Part shown: positions 36,916 to 46,682 of the stretch, piece after piece | How the letters are laid out: each line of letters begins with the position of its first letter | Numbering within the stretch: the stretch's first letter is position 1 | Assembly (NCBI RefSeq): GCF_031143425.1 | Contig: NC_090446.1 | Span: 1,548,630,749-1,548,694,748, forward strand | From: Pleurodeles waltl | Lineage: Eukaryota; Chordata; Amphibia; Caudata; Salamandridae | DNA length: 64,000 nucleotides | Direction of reading: 5' to 3' | Position numbers and translations under genes: made by a program | Notes under the pieces: model-generated | Databases searched by the model: none | What the model saw: only the letters and a program-made list of their open reading frames with translations | Told to the model about the DNA's origin: nothing

Positions 36916-39854
36916 TGTGCTGAGGATGGGGAGGCAGGAAGAGGAGGGGAGAGGAGGGTCTGTGTGCTGATCTTGGGGAGGCAGGAAGAGGTGGGGAGAG
37001 GTGGGTCTGTGTGCTGAGGAAGGGGAGGCAGGAAGAGGTGGGGAGGTGGGTCTGTGTGAGGGTGGGGAGATGGGTCTGTGTGCTGAGGAAGGGGAGGCAG
37101 GAAGAGGTGGGGAGAGGTGGGTCTGTATGCTGAGGGTGGGGAGATGGGTCTGTGTGCTGAGGATGGGGAGGCAGGAAGAGGTGGGGAGAGGTGGGTCTGT
37201 GTGCTGAGGAAGGGGAGGCAGGAAGAGGTAGGGAGAGGTGGGTCTGTGTGCTGAGGATGGGGAGGCAGGAAGAGGTGGGGAGAGGTGGGGCTGTATGCTG
37301 AGGATGGGGATGTGGGTCTGTGTGCTGAGGAAGGGGAGGCAGGAAGAGGTGGGGAGAGGTGGGTCTGTGTGCTGAGGGTGGGGAGGTGGGTCTGTGTGCT
37401 GAGGAAGGGGAGGCAGGGCGAGGTGGGGTGAGGTAGGTCTGTGTGCTGAGGATAGGGAGGCAGGGTGAGGTGGGGAGAGGTGGGTCTGTGTCCTGAGGAT
37501 GGGTGCGAAAGGAGAGGTGAGGGGAGGTGGGTCTGTGTGCTGAGGATGGGGAGGTGGGTCTGTGTGCTGAGGATGGGGAGGCAGGAAGAGGTGGGGAGAG
37601 GTGGGTCTGTGTGCTGAGGAAGGGGAGGCAGGAAGAGGTGGGTCTGTGCTGAGGGTGAGGAGGTGGGTCTGTGTGCTGAGGATGGGGAGGCAGGGCGAGG
37701 TGGGGAGAGGTAGGTCTGTGTGCTGAGGATAGGGAGGCAGGGCGAGGTGGGGAGAGGTGGGTCTGTGTCCTGAGGATGGGGGCGAAAGGAGAGGTGAGGG
37801 GAGGTGGGTCTGTGTGCTGAGGATGGGGAGGTGGGTGTGTGTGCTGAGGATGTGGAGGCAGGAAGAGGTGGGGAGAGATGGGATAATGTCCTGAGGATGG
37901 GGGTGAAAGGAGAGGGGAGGTGGGTCTGTGTGCTGAGGAAGGGGAGGCAGGAAGAGGTGGGTCTATGTGCTGAGTGTGGGGAGGTGGGTCTGTGTGCTGA
38001 GGATAGGGAGGCAGGAAGAGGTGGGGAGAGGTGGGTCTGTGTGCTGAGGACGGGGAGGCAGGAAGAGGTGGGGAGAGGTGGGTCTGTGTGCTGAGGATGG
38101 GGAGACAGGAAGAGGTGGGGAGAGGTGGGTCTGTGTGCTGAGGGTGGGGAGGTGGGAAGAGGAGGGGAGAGGTGGGTCTGTGTGCTGATGTTGGGGAGGC
38201 AGGAAGAGGTGGGGAGAGGTGGGTCTGTGTGCTGAGGAAGGGGAGGCAGGAAGAGGTGGGGAGGTGGGTCTGTGTGAGGGTGGGGAGATGGGTCTGTGTG
38301 CTGAGGAAGGGGAGGCAGTAAGAGGTGGGGAGAGGTGGGTCTGTATGCTGAGGGTGGGGAGGGTGGTCTGTGTGCTGAGGATGGGGAGGCAGGAAGAGGT
38401 GGGGAGAGGTGGGTCTGTGTGCTGAGGAAGGGGAGGCAACAAGAGGTAGGGAGAGGTGCGTCTGTGTGCTGAGGATGGGGAGGCAGGAAGAGGTGGGGAG
38501 AGGTGGGTCTGTTTGCTGAGGATGGGGATGTGGGTCTGTGTGCTGAGGAAGGGGAGGCAGGAAGAGGTGGGGAGAGGTGGGTCTGTGTGCTGAGGGTGGG
38601 GAGGTGGGTCTGTGTGCTGAGGAAGGGGAGGCAGGAAGAGGTGGGGAGAGGTGGGTCTGTGTGCTGAGGAAGGGGAGGCAGGAAAAGGTGGGAGAGGTGG
38701 GTCTGTGTGCTGAGGGTGAGGAGGTGGGTCTGTGTGCTGAGGATGGGGAGGCAGGGCGAGGTGGGGAGAGGTAGGTCTGTGTGCTGAGGATAGGGAGGCA
38801 GGGCGAGGTGGGGAGAGGTGGGTCTGTGTCCTGAGGATGGGGGCGAAAGGAGAGGTGAGGGGAGGTGGGTCTGTGTGCTGAAGATGGGGAGGTGGGTCTG
38901 TGTGCTGAGGATGGGGAGGCAGGAAGAGGTGGGGAGAGGTGGGTCTGTGTGCTGAGGAAGAGGAGGCAGGAAGAGGTGGGCAGAGGTGGGTCTGTGTGCT
39001 GAGGGTGAGGAGGTGGGTCTGTGTGCTGAGGATGGGGAGGCAGGGCGAGGTGGGGAGAGGTAGGTCTGTGTGCTGAGGATAGGGAGGCAGGGAGAGGTGG
39101 GTCTGTGTCCTGAGGATGGGGGCGAAAGGAGAGGTGAGGGGAGGTGGGTGTGTGTGCTGAGGATGGGGAGGTGTGTGTGTGTGCTGAGGATGGGGAGGTA
39201 GGAAGAGGTGGGGAGAGGTGGGATAGTGTCCTGAGGATGGGGGAGAAAGGAGAGGCGAGGTGCGTCTGTGTGCTGAGGAAGGGGAGGCAGGAAGAGGTGG
39301 GGAGCGGTGGGTCTGTGTGCTGAGTGTGGGGAGGTGGGTCTGTGTGCTGAGGATAGGGAGGCAGGAAGAGGTGGGGAGAGGTGGGTCTGTGTGCTGAGGT
39401 TGCGGAAGCAGGAAGAGGTGGGGAGATGTGGGTCTTTGTGCTGAGGATGGGGAGGCAGGAAGAGGTGGGGAGAGGTGGGTCTGTGTGCTGAGGGTGGGGA
39501 GGTGGGTCTGTGTGAGGATGGGGAGGTGGGTCTGTGTGCTGAGGAAGGGGAGGCAGGAAGAGGTGGGGAGAGGTGGGTCTGTGTGCTGAGGGTGGGGAGG
39601 TAGGAAGAGGTGGGGAGAGGTGGGTCTGTGTGCTGAGGTTGGGGAGGCAGGAAGAGGTGGGGAGAGGTGGGTCTGTGTGCTGAGGGCGGGGAGGTGGGTC
39701 TGTGTGAGGATGGGGAGGTGGGTCTGTGTGCTGAGGAAGGGGAGGCAGGAAGAGGTGGGGAGAGGTGGGTCTGTGTGCTGAGGATGGGGAGGTAGGAAGA
39801 GGTGGGGAGGTGGGTCTCTGTACTGAGGGGGGAAGGGATGGAGAGATGGGTGAG

Positions 39855-39998
39855 GTGCATCACAACTCCTTGCAAGACAAGTCAGACCACTGTTGCCAAA
39901 TTCTACCAATAAAATAAATCAAACATTGACTCTGCCCATCCATGCTCATGCAGTTTTTCTGGTAGTCACGCTTTATACACCGCCAGTCTTTGATGACG
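39855..39998. repeat. 144-bp module, copy 9
   Basis: Duplicate partner of copy 8 (3,083 bp away) with the same recombinant combination of variants. Confidence 0.92.
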
Positions 39999-41395
39999 TG
40001 TGCTGAGGATGGGGAGGCAGGAAGAGGAGGGGAGAGGAGGGTCTGTGTGCTGATCTTGGGGAGGCAGGAAGAGGTGGGGAGAGGTGGGTCTCTGTGCTGA
40101 GGAAGGGGAGGCAGGAAGAGGTGGGGAGGTGGGTCTGTGTGAGGGTGGGGAGATGGGTCTGTGTGCTGAGGAAGGGGAGGCAGGAAGAGGTGGGGAGAGG
40201 TGGGTCTGTATGCTGAGGGTGGGGAGATGGGTCTGTGTGCTGAGGATGGGGAGGCAGGAAGAGGTGGGGAGAGGTGGGTCTGTGTGCTGAGGAAGGGGAG
40301 GCAGGAAGAGGTAGGGAGAGGTGGGTCTGTGTGCTGAGGATGGGGAGGCAGGAAGAGGTGGGGAGAGGTGGGGCTGTATGCTGAGGATGGGGATGTGGGT
40401 CTGTGTGCTGAGGAAGGGGAGGCAGGAAGAGGTGGGGAGAGGTGGGTCTGTGTGCTGAGGGTGGGGAGGTGGGTCTGTGTGCTGAGGAAGGGGAGGCAGG
40501 GCGAGGTGGGGTGAGGTAGGTCTGTGTGCTGAGGATAGGGAGGCAGGGTGAGGTGGGGAGAGGTGGGTCTGTGTCCTGAGGATGGGTGCGAAAGGAGAGG
40601 TGAGGGGAGGTGGGTCTGTGTGCTGAGGATGGGGAGGTGGGTCTGTGTGCTGAGGATGGGGAGGCAGGAAGAGGTGGGGAGAGGTGGGTCTGTGTGCTGA
40701 GGAAGGGGAGGCAGGAAGAGGTGGGTCTGTGCTGAGGGTGAGGAGGTGGGTCTGTGTGCTGAGGATGGGGAGGCAGGGCGAGGTGGGGAGAGGTAGGTCT
40801 GTGTGCTGAGGATAGGGAGGCAGGGCGAGGTGGGGAGAGGTGGGTCTGTGTCCTGAGGATGGGGGCGAAAGGAGAGGTGAGGGGAGGTGGGTCTGTGTGC
40901 TGAGGATGGGGAGGTGGGTGTGTGTGCTGAGGATGTGGAGGCAGGAAGAGGTGGGGAGAGATGGGATAATGTCCTGAGGATGGGGGTGAAAGGAGAGGGG
41001 AGGTGGGTCTGTGTGCTGAGGAAGGGGAGGCAGGAAGAGGTGGGTCTATGTGCTGAGTGTGGGGAGGTGGGTCTGTGTGCTGAGGATAGGGAGGCAGGAA
41101 GAGGTGGGGAGAGGTGGGTCTGTGTGCTGAGGACGGGGAGGCAGGAAGAGGTGGGGAGAGGTGGGTCTGTGTGCTGAGGATGGGGAGACAGGAAGAGGTG
41201 GGGAGAGGTGGGTCTGTGTGCTGAGGGTGGGGAGGTGGGTCTGTGTGAGGGTGAGGAGGTGGGTCTGTGTGCTGAGGAAGGGGAGGCAGGAAGAGGTGGG
41301 GAGAGGTGGGTCTGTGTGCTGAGGAAGGGGAGGTAGGAAGAGGTGGGGAGGTGGGTCTCTGTACTGAGGGGGGTAGGGATGGAGAGATGGGTAAG

Positions 41396-41539
41396 GTGCA
41401 TCACAACTCCTCGCCAGACAAGTCAGACCAATGTTGCCAAATTCTACCAATAAAATAATTCAAACATTGACTCTGCCCATCCATGCTCATGCAGTTTTTC
41501 GGGTAGTCACGCTTTATACACCGCCAGTCTTTGATGACA
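41396..41539. repeat. 144-bp module, copy 10 (distal, most diverged)
   Basis: Type A variant closest to the array end. Private changes include CTCGCCAGAC, CCAATGTTGCC, AATAATTCAAAC (second AATAAA lost) and TGATGACATG. Higher divergence at the edge of an array is common when gene conversion homogenises the interior. Confidence 0.92.
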
Positions 41540-41601
41540 TGTGCTGAGGATGGGGAGGCCGGAAGAGGAGGGGAGAGGTGGGTCTGTGTGCTGACGATGG
41601 G

Positions 41602-41640
41602 TGTAGGAAAGTGCCATCTTCCTGGCATAGTTACCCCCTC
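41602..41640 (+). mobile_element. LTR-like element F, 5' terminal fragment
   Basis: Starts TGTAGGAAAGTGCC directly after minisatellite sequence ending GACGATGGG. It runs 39 bp to ACCCCCTC, where element E is inserted. The continuation is found after E at 53,012. The termini and general layout resemble the LTR family of the copies at 43,535, 54,510 and 57,117. Confidence 0.75.
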
Positions 41641-41884
41641 TGTGGGAAGTTGGGTCTGTATATACTATCTCAAAGTAAGAGATAGTGTGCACAGAGTCCC
41701 AGGGTTCCCCTTAGAGGTAAGATAGTGGCAAAAGTAGATAATTCTAATGGTATGTTTTGTGGTAGTGTGGTCGAGCAGTAGGCTTATCAGAGGGTAGTGT
41801 TAAGCATTTGTTGTACACGCACAGGCAATAAATGAGGAACACACACTCAAAGACAATTCCAGGCCAATAGGTTTTTATATAGAA
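41641..41884 (-). mobile_element. LTR-like element E, left segment
   Basis: Starts TGTGGGAAGTTGGG and runs to ATATAGAA, where the LINE begins. The other segment is 50,641-53,011. Read on the minus strand the whole element starts TGTAAGGAAATGCC and ends CCAACTTCCCACA. Flanks are CCCTC (41,636-41,640) and CCCTT (53,012-53,016), a 5-bp target duplication with one mismatch. The segment holds no gene. Confidence 0.75.
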
Positions 41885-42026
41885 GCGCTTTTGCCCGGGG
41901 AGACAGTGGCAGCCAGAAACTCAAGGGCAGGATGAGGCTGGGCCTACTCTCTCACCTACTGTCTAAATACACCAAGTAAGCCTTAATTGATATAATTTAC
42001 TGGTATTCCATAACTTTACAGACTCC

Positions 42027-43534
42027 ATGGGGAAAAGGAAAGCTGCTGATTCTCTAGACCCTTTGTCAGATCGTAAAAAGCAGAGGAAGCGCACTGCTAA
42101 ATTGGTCACTAAGCCCAAAAAACCCTTTGAGGAGATAGACCTGTTGTTCGAAGAGGTTGAGGCGATATTAAATTGTTCACCCAATCACAATGGTGCCTCC
42201 CTCGGAAAAAATGCCCTAGTCCAACCTGGGAAGATACAAGACTACTTTAAGAAAAGGACAAAGGACCAAGGTCTGGATCCTGTTTTGACCAACAATGGTG
42301 CAACTTTATTAACAACGCACCTGCTACCTACCCCCCACCCCTCAAATGATATAATAAACATGACAAATGTATTGGTGCACAGGTGCGGATCTCCCCATGC
42401 GGAAACAGAGGGTAATATTCTTAATCCTGTCATACCACCGAGTCCTGCGATCAAACTGATCTCGAACATACCTTGTAGAAACCGGTTTGAGGCCCTAGCT
42501 GAGGATGATGAAACTCCCAGAGTTTTTGATACAACTACAGATGATACCAACAAAGAAGCTATCCCTTGTACCCCAAAACCAGTTCCCGTCTCCCTCTCTA
42601 TGCACCCCGCCACTGAGCCTAGCAATGCCCTTATACTTCAGAGAATAGAAGAAGTTAGGTCCCTGGTCTTACAACTGGCCAAATGCTTCCGGGAGAGTTT
42701 AGAGTATGGATGCAAGTGCAATTTCAGGGATGAAGGGGCGAATGTGGGTCATACAATGCCTGACCCAACAGTATCTATCCGGCTTGCACAGGGGGGCCAG
42801 GCTACTGATCACCAAAAGGAGAAGATAGATCAGGCTGGGAACGCAATACGCCCTGAATCCAACACTACACAGGCGAGCCAACATAGTAAAAGATCATTAG
42901 ATGAGGGGGATACTATGGAAAACCACAGTGCTATTAACAATTTCCCCCCAGGGCCCTCAAACTACCTGTCATCAAAGAGCCGTAAACAGATTGACTATCT
43001 CCCACTCAGGAGGTCCTATGCCATACCTAATGCCAGTGACCTATTCGCTCCCAAATTCTCTCTTGGTTGTTTTAGTGCCCCTTCTTATCAGAGGCCTCCA
43101 CACGGCCCAGTCTTATTGTTAAAATCCCAATGCCTCAAACCTGGGACAAATACTCTCTTTTTAAAACAAGTCCCGAAATTGCCACTAGGACTCAGCGAGG
43201 ACCATGAGTCTAGGGTTAACAAAGTAATCCACTGGCTACGACACCAAAGAAATTGTCTATCAGTTATACGATCAGATATCCGTAACACTAAGCGGTGGTG
43301 TCCTTTAGGGTCAACCCATGACGTAATTTCTAATCGAGTTTCATAACAGATCCCTGGTAGAAAACCTTATTCTGTCCAATGACCGAACTCTCCATCTTAT
43401 GGAACAAAGAAGGGGACACATCACCTTAGAGACAGCACTGGAGATGGAAGGTCAACCACAAATTTCTGGTTACTCATGCAACAATGTAACTAGTAACCAG
43501 TCCAGGTATGCCGACTCTATCCGGCCTAACCCAG
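42027..43534 (+). pseudogene. LINE ORF1 protein, one frameshift
   Basis: Probable nucleic-acid-binding ORF1 protein of the surrounding LINE; family function is inferred from position. The first ATG after the 5' UTR opens a 439-codon frame to a stop at 43,346. The N-terminus is very basic (MGKRKAADSLD, then KKQRKRTAK), like a nuclear localisation signal. An acidic patch follows (EEIDLLFEEVEAIL). Residues 66-76 contain QPGKIQDYFKK, which resembles a degenerate PCNA-binding box. There is no zinc knuckle and no clear RRM. Near 43,330 an extra A appears to shift the frame. The continuation in the other frame (EFHNRSLVENLILSNDRTL...) runs to the LTR insertion at 43,535, giving about 505 residues in total. 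The LTR-like element inserted in the last sense codon, so the protein end is nearly unchanged (NPV then stop either way). Confidence 0.78.
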
Positions 43535-46500
43535 TGTAGGAGGCTGGACTGGCTTGTAGTGAGTACCAAGGGGTACTTGCACCTTGCACCAGGCCCAGTT
43601 ATCCCTTATTAGTGTATAGGGTGTCTAGCAGCTTAGGCTGATAGATAATGGTAGCTTAGCAGAGCAGCTTAGGCTGAACTAGGAGACGTGTGAAGCTACT
43701 ACAGTACCACTTAGTGTCATAGGCACAATATCATAAGAAAACACAATACACAGTTATACTAAAAATAAAGGTACTTTATTTTTATGACAATATGCCAAAG
43801 TATCTTAGAGTGTACCCTCAGTGAGAGGATAGGAAATATACACAAGATATATATACACAATAGCAAAAATATGCAGTATAGTCTTAGAAAACAGTGCAAT
43901 GTATAGTTACAATAGGATGCAATGGGGAAACATAGGGATAGGGGCAACACAAACCATATACTCCAAAAGTGGAATGCGAACCACGAATGGACCCCAAACC
44001 TATGTGACCTTGTAGAGGGTCGCTGGGACTATTAGAAAATAGTGAGAGTTAGAAAAATAACCCTCCCCAAGACCCTGAAAAGTGAGTGCAAAGTGCACTA
44101 AAGTTCCCCTAAGGACAAAATAGTTGTGTTAGAGGAATAATGCAGGAAAGACACAAACCAGCAATGCAACAACTGTGGATTTCCAATCTAGGGTACCTGT
44201 GGAACAAGGGGACCAAGTCCAAAAGTCACAAGCAAGTCGGAGATGGGCAGATGCCCAGGAAATGCCAGCTGCGGGTGCAAAGAAGCTTCAACTGGACAGA
44301 AGAAGCTGAGGTTTCTGCAGGAACGAAAAGGGCTAGAGACTTCCCCTTTGGTGGACGGATCCCTCTTGCCGTGGAGAGTCGTGCAGAAGTGTTTTCCCGC
44401 CAAAAGGACGCCAACAAGCCTTGCTAGCTGCAAATCGTGCATTTGGCGTTTTTGGACGCTGCTGGGGCCCAGGAGGGACCAGGAGGTCGCAAATTGGACC
44501 TGAAGAGAGAAGGGACGTCGAGCAAGACAAAGAGCCCTCACTGAAGCAGGTAGCACCCAGAGAAGTGCCAGAAACAGGCACTACAAGGATGCGTGAAACG
44601 GTGCTCGCCGAAGTTGCACAAAGGAGTCCCACGTCGCCGGAGACCAACTTAGAAAGTCGTGCAATGCAGGTTAGAGTGCCGTGGACCCAGGCTTGGCTGT
44701 GCACAAAGGATTTCTGCCGGAAGTGCACAGGGGCCGGAGTAGCTGCAAAGTCGCGGTTCCCAGCAATGCAGCCCAGCGAGGTGAGGCAAGGACTTACCTC
44801 CACCAAACTTGGGCTGAAGAGTCACTGGACTGTGGGGGTCACTTGGACAGAGTCGCTGGATTCGAGGGACCTCGCTCGTCGTGCTGAGAGGAGACCCAAG
44901 GGACCGGTAATGCAGCTTTTTGGTGCCTGCGGTTGCAGGGGGAAGATTCCGTCGACCCACGGGAGATTTCTTCGGAGCTTCTGGTGCAGAGAGGAGGCAG
45001 GCTACCCCCACAGCATGCACAAGCAGGAAAACAGTCGAGAAGGCGGCAGGATCAGCGTTACAGAGTTGCAGTAGTCGTCTTTGCTACTATGTTGCAGGTT
45101 TGCAGGCTTCCAGCGCGGTCAGCGGTCGTTTCCTTATCAGAAGGTGAAGAGAGAGATGCAGAGGAACTCGGATGAGCTCTTGCATTCGTTATCTCAAGTT
45201 TCCCCAGAGACAGAGACCCTAAATAGCCAGAAAAGAGGGTTTCGCTACCTAGGAGAGAGGAAAGGCTACTAACACCTGAAGGAGCCTATCAGCAGGAGTC
45301 TCTGACGTCACCTGGTGGCACTGGCCACTCATAGCAGTCCAGTGTGCCAGCAGCACCTCTGTTTCCAAGATGGCAGAGGTCTGGAGCACACTGGAGGAGC
45401 TCTGGACACCTCCCAGGGGAGGTGCAGGTCAGGGGAGTGGTCACTCCCCTTTCCTTTGTCCAGTTTCGCGCCAGAGCAGGGGCTAAGGGGTCCCTGAACC
45501 GGTGTAGACTGGCTTATGCAGAATTGGGCACATCTGTGCCCAAGAAAGCATTTCCAGAGGCTGGGGGAGGCTACTCCTCCCCTGCCTTCACACCATTTTC
45601 CAAAGGGAGAGGGCGTCACACCCTCTCTCAGAGGAAGTTCTTTGTTCTGCCATCCTGGGCCAGGCCTGGCTGGACCCCAGGAGGGCAGTTGCCTGTCTGA
45701 GGGGTTGGCAGCAGCAGCAGCTGCAGTGAAACCCCAGGAAGGGCAGTTTGGCAGTACCAGGGTCTGTGCTACAGACCACTGGGATCATGGGATTGTGCCA
45801 ACTATGCCAGGATGGTATAGAGGGGGCAATTCCATGATCATAGACATGTTACATGGCCATATTCGGAGTTACCATGGTGAAGCTACATATAGGTAGTGAC
45901 CTATATGTAGTGCACGCGTGTAATGGTGTCCCCGCACTCACAAAGTTCAGGGAATTGGCTCTGAACAATGTGGGGGCACCTTGGCTAGTGCCAGGGTGCC
46001 CTCACACTAAGTAACTTTGCACCTAACCTTTACCAGGTAAAGGTTAGACATATAGGTGACTTATAAGTTACTTAAGTGCAGTGTAAAATGGCTGTGAAAT
46101 AACGTGGACGTTATTTCACTCAGGCTGCAGTGGCAGGCCTGTGTAAGAATTGTCAGAGCTCTCTATAGGTGGCAAAAGAAATGCTGCAGCCCATAGGGAT
46201 CTCCTGGAACCCCAATACCCTGGGTACCTCAGTACCATATACTAGGGAATTATAAGGGTGTTCCAGTAAGCCAATGTAAATTGGTAAAATTGGTCACTAG
46301 CCTGTTAGTGACAATTTGAAAGTAATGAGAGAGCATAACCGCTGAGGTTCTGGTTAGCAGAGCCTCAGTGAGACAGTTAGGCACCACACAGGGAACATAT
46401 ACATGCACACCTATGAGCACTAGGACCCTGTGTGACAGGGTCCCAGTGACACATACATATAGGCCACAAACCTATGAGCACTGGGGTCCTGACCAGCAGG

Positions 46501-46675
46501 ATCCCAGTGACACATAACAACCATACTGAAAACATAGTGTTTTCACTATGAGCACTGAGGCCTGGCTATCAGGATCCCAGTGAGACAGTGAAAACAGTGA
46601 CAAACACCCTGACATACACTCACAAACAGGCCAAAAGTGGGGGTAACAAGGCTAGAAAGAGGCTACCTTCTCACA
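43535..46675 (-). mobile_element. Solo-LTR-like element, copy 1 (3,141 bp)
   Basis: Ends are TGTAGGAGGCTGG on the left and CTACCTTCTCACA on the right, flanked by a perfect 5-bp duplication CCCAG (43,530-43,534 and 46,676-46,680). Read on the minus strand it starts TGTGAGAAGGTAGCC and ends CCTCCTACA, matching copies at 54,510 and 57,117. The minus-strand AATAAA lies at 43,775-43,780 inside a near-palindrome. TGT...ACA ends, a 5-bp duplication, a poly(A) signal near one end and no protein domains fit a solo LTR. It is long for an LTR, so a non-autonomous LTR-bounded element is the alternative. ORFs inside (for example 44,421-45,074) show no recognisable domain and are not conserved between copies. 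Confidence 0.82.
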
Positions 46676-46682
46676 CCCAGTA

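Larger units (their letters stand above)
35070..41233. repeat. 3,083-bp tandem duplication including one 144-bp module per copy
   Basis: Copies at about 35,070-38,152 and 38,153-41,233 match at an offset of 3,083 bp. Landmarks at 35,136, 35,494, 36,772 and 37,804 recur at 38,219, 38,577, 39,855 and 40,887. Rare variants are shared, for example GGCAACAAGAGGTAGGGAG and the GTGTGTGTGTGCTGAGG run. Each copy holds one 144-bp module. Confidence 0.87.
1..41601. repeat. G-rich minisatellite array, 47-bp unit family
   Basis: Tandem units fill the stretch from the window edge to 41,601, so the left end is not seen. The commonest unit is 47 bp: a 27-bp core starting GTGGGTCTGTGTGCTGAGG and ending ATGGGGAG, then module GCAGGAAGAG, then module GTGGGGAGAG. 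Loss of one or both modules gives 37- and 27-bp units; a 24-bp form has GTGTGAGGGTGG in place of GTGTGCTGAGG. A second 47-bp type carries GTGTCCTGAGG followed by ATGGGGGCGAAAGGAGAGG. In the common unit I count 27 G and 3 C, so the plus strand is strongly G-rich throughout. By length there are roughly a thousand units (estimate). No gene is supported inside it. The ten 144-bp modules from 21.3 kb onward are listed separately. Confidence 0.97.

Noticed and set aside
21347..41539. CRISPR-like array (regular repeats with spacers)
   Set aside because: Gaps are kilobases of minisatellite, not short unique spacers, and the context is a eukaryotic genome.
1..41601. Telomeric or subtelomeric TTAGGG repeat
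   Set aside because: Only scattered GTTAGG-like matches; no TTAGGG tandem run.
1..41601. Immunoglobulin switch region (G-rich, repetitive, R-loop prone)
   Set aside because: AGCT and GAGCT/GGGGT pentamers are rare and there are no constant-region exons or J segments nearby.
44421..45074. ORFs inside the LTR-like elements (44,421-45,074; 55,826-56,701; 57,768-58,307; 51,149-51,900)
   Set aside because: Not conserved in frame or length between copies of the same element and without recognisable domains.
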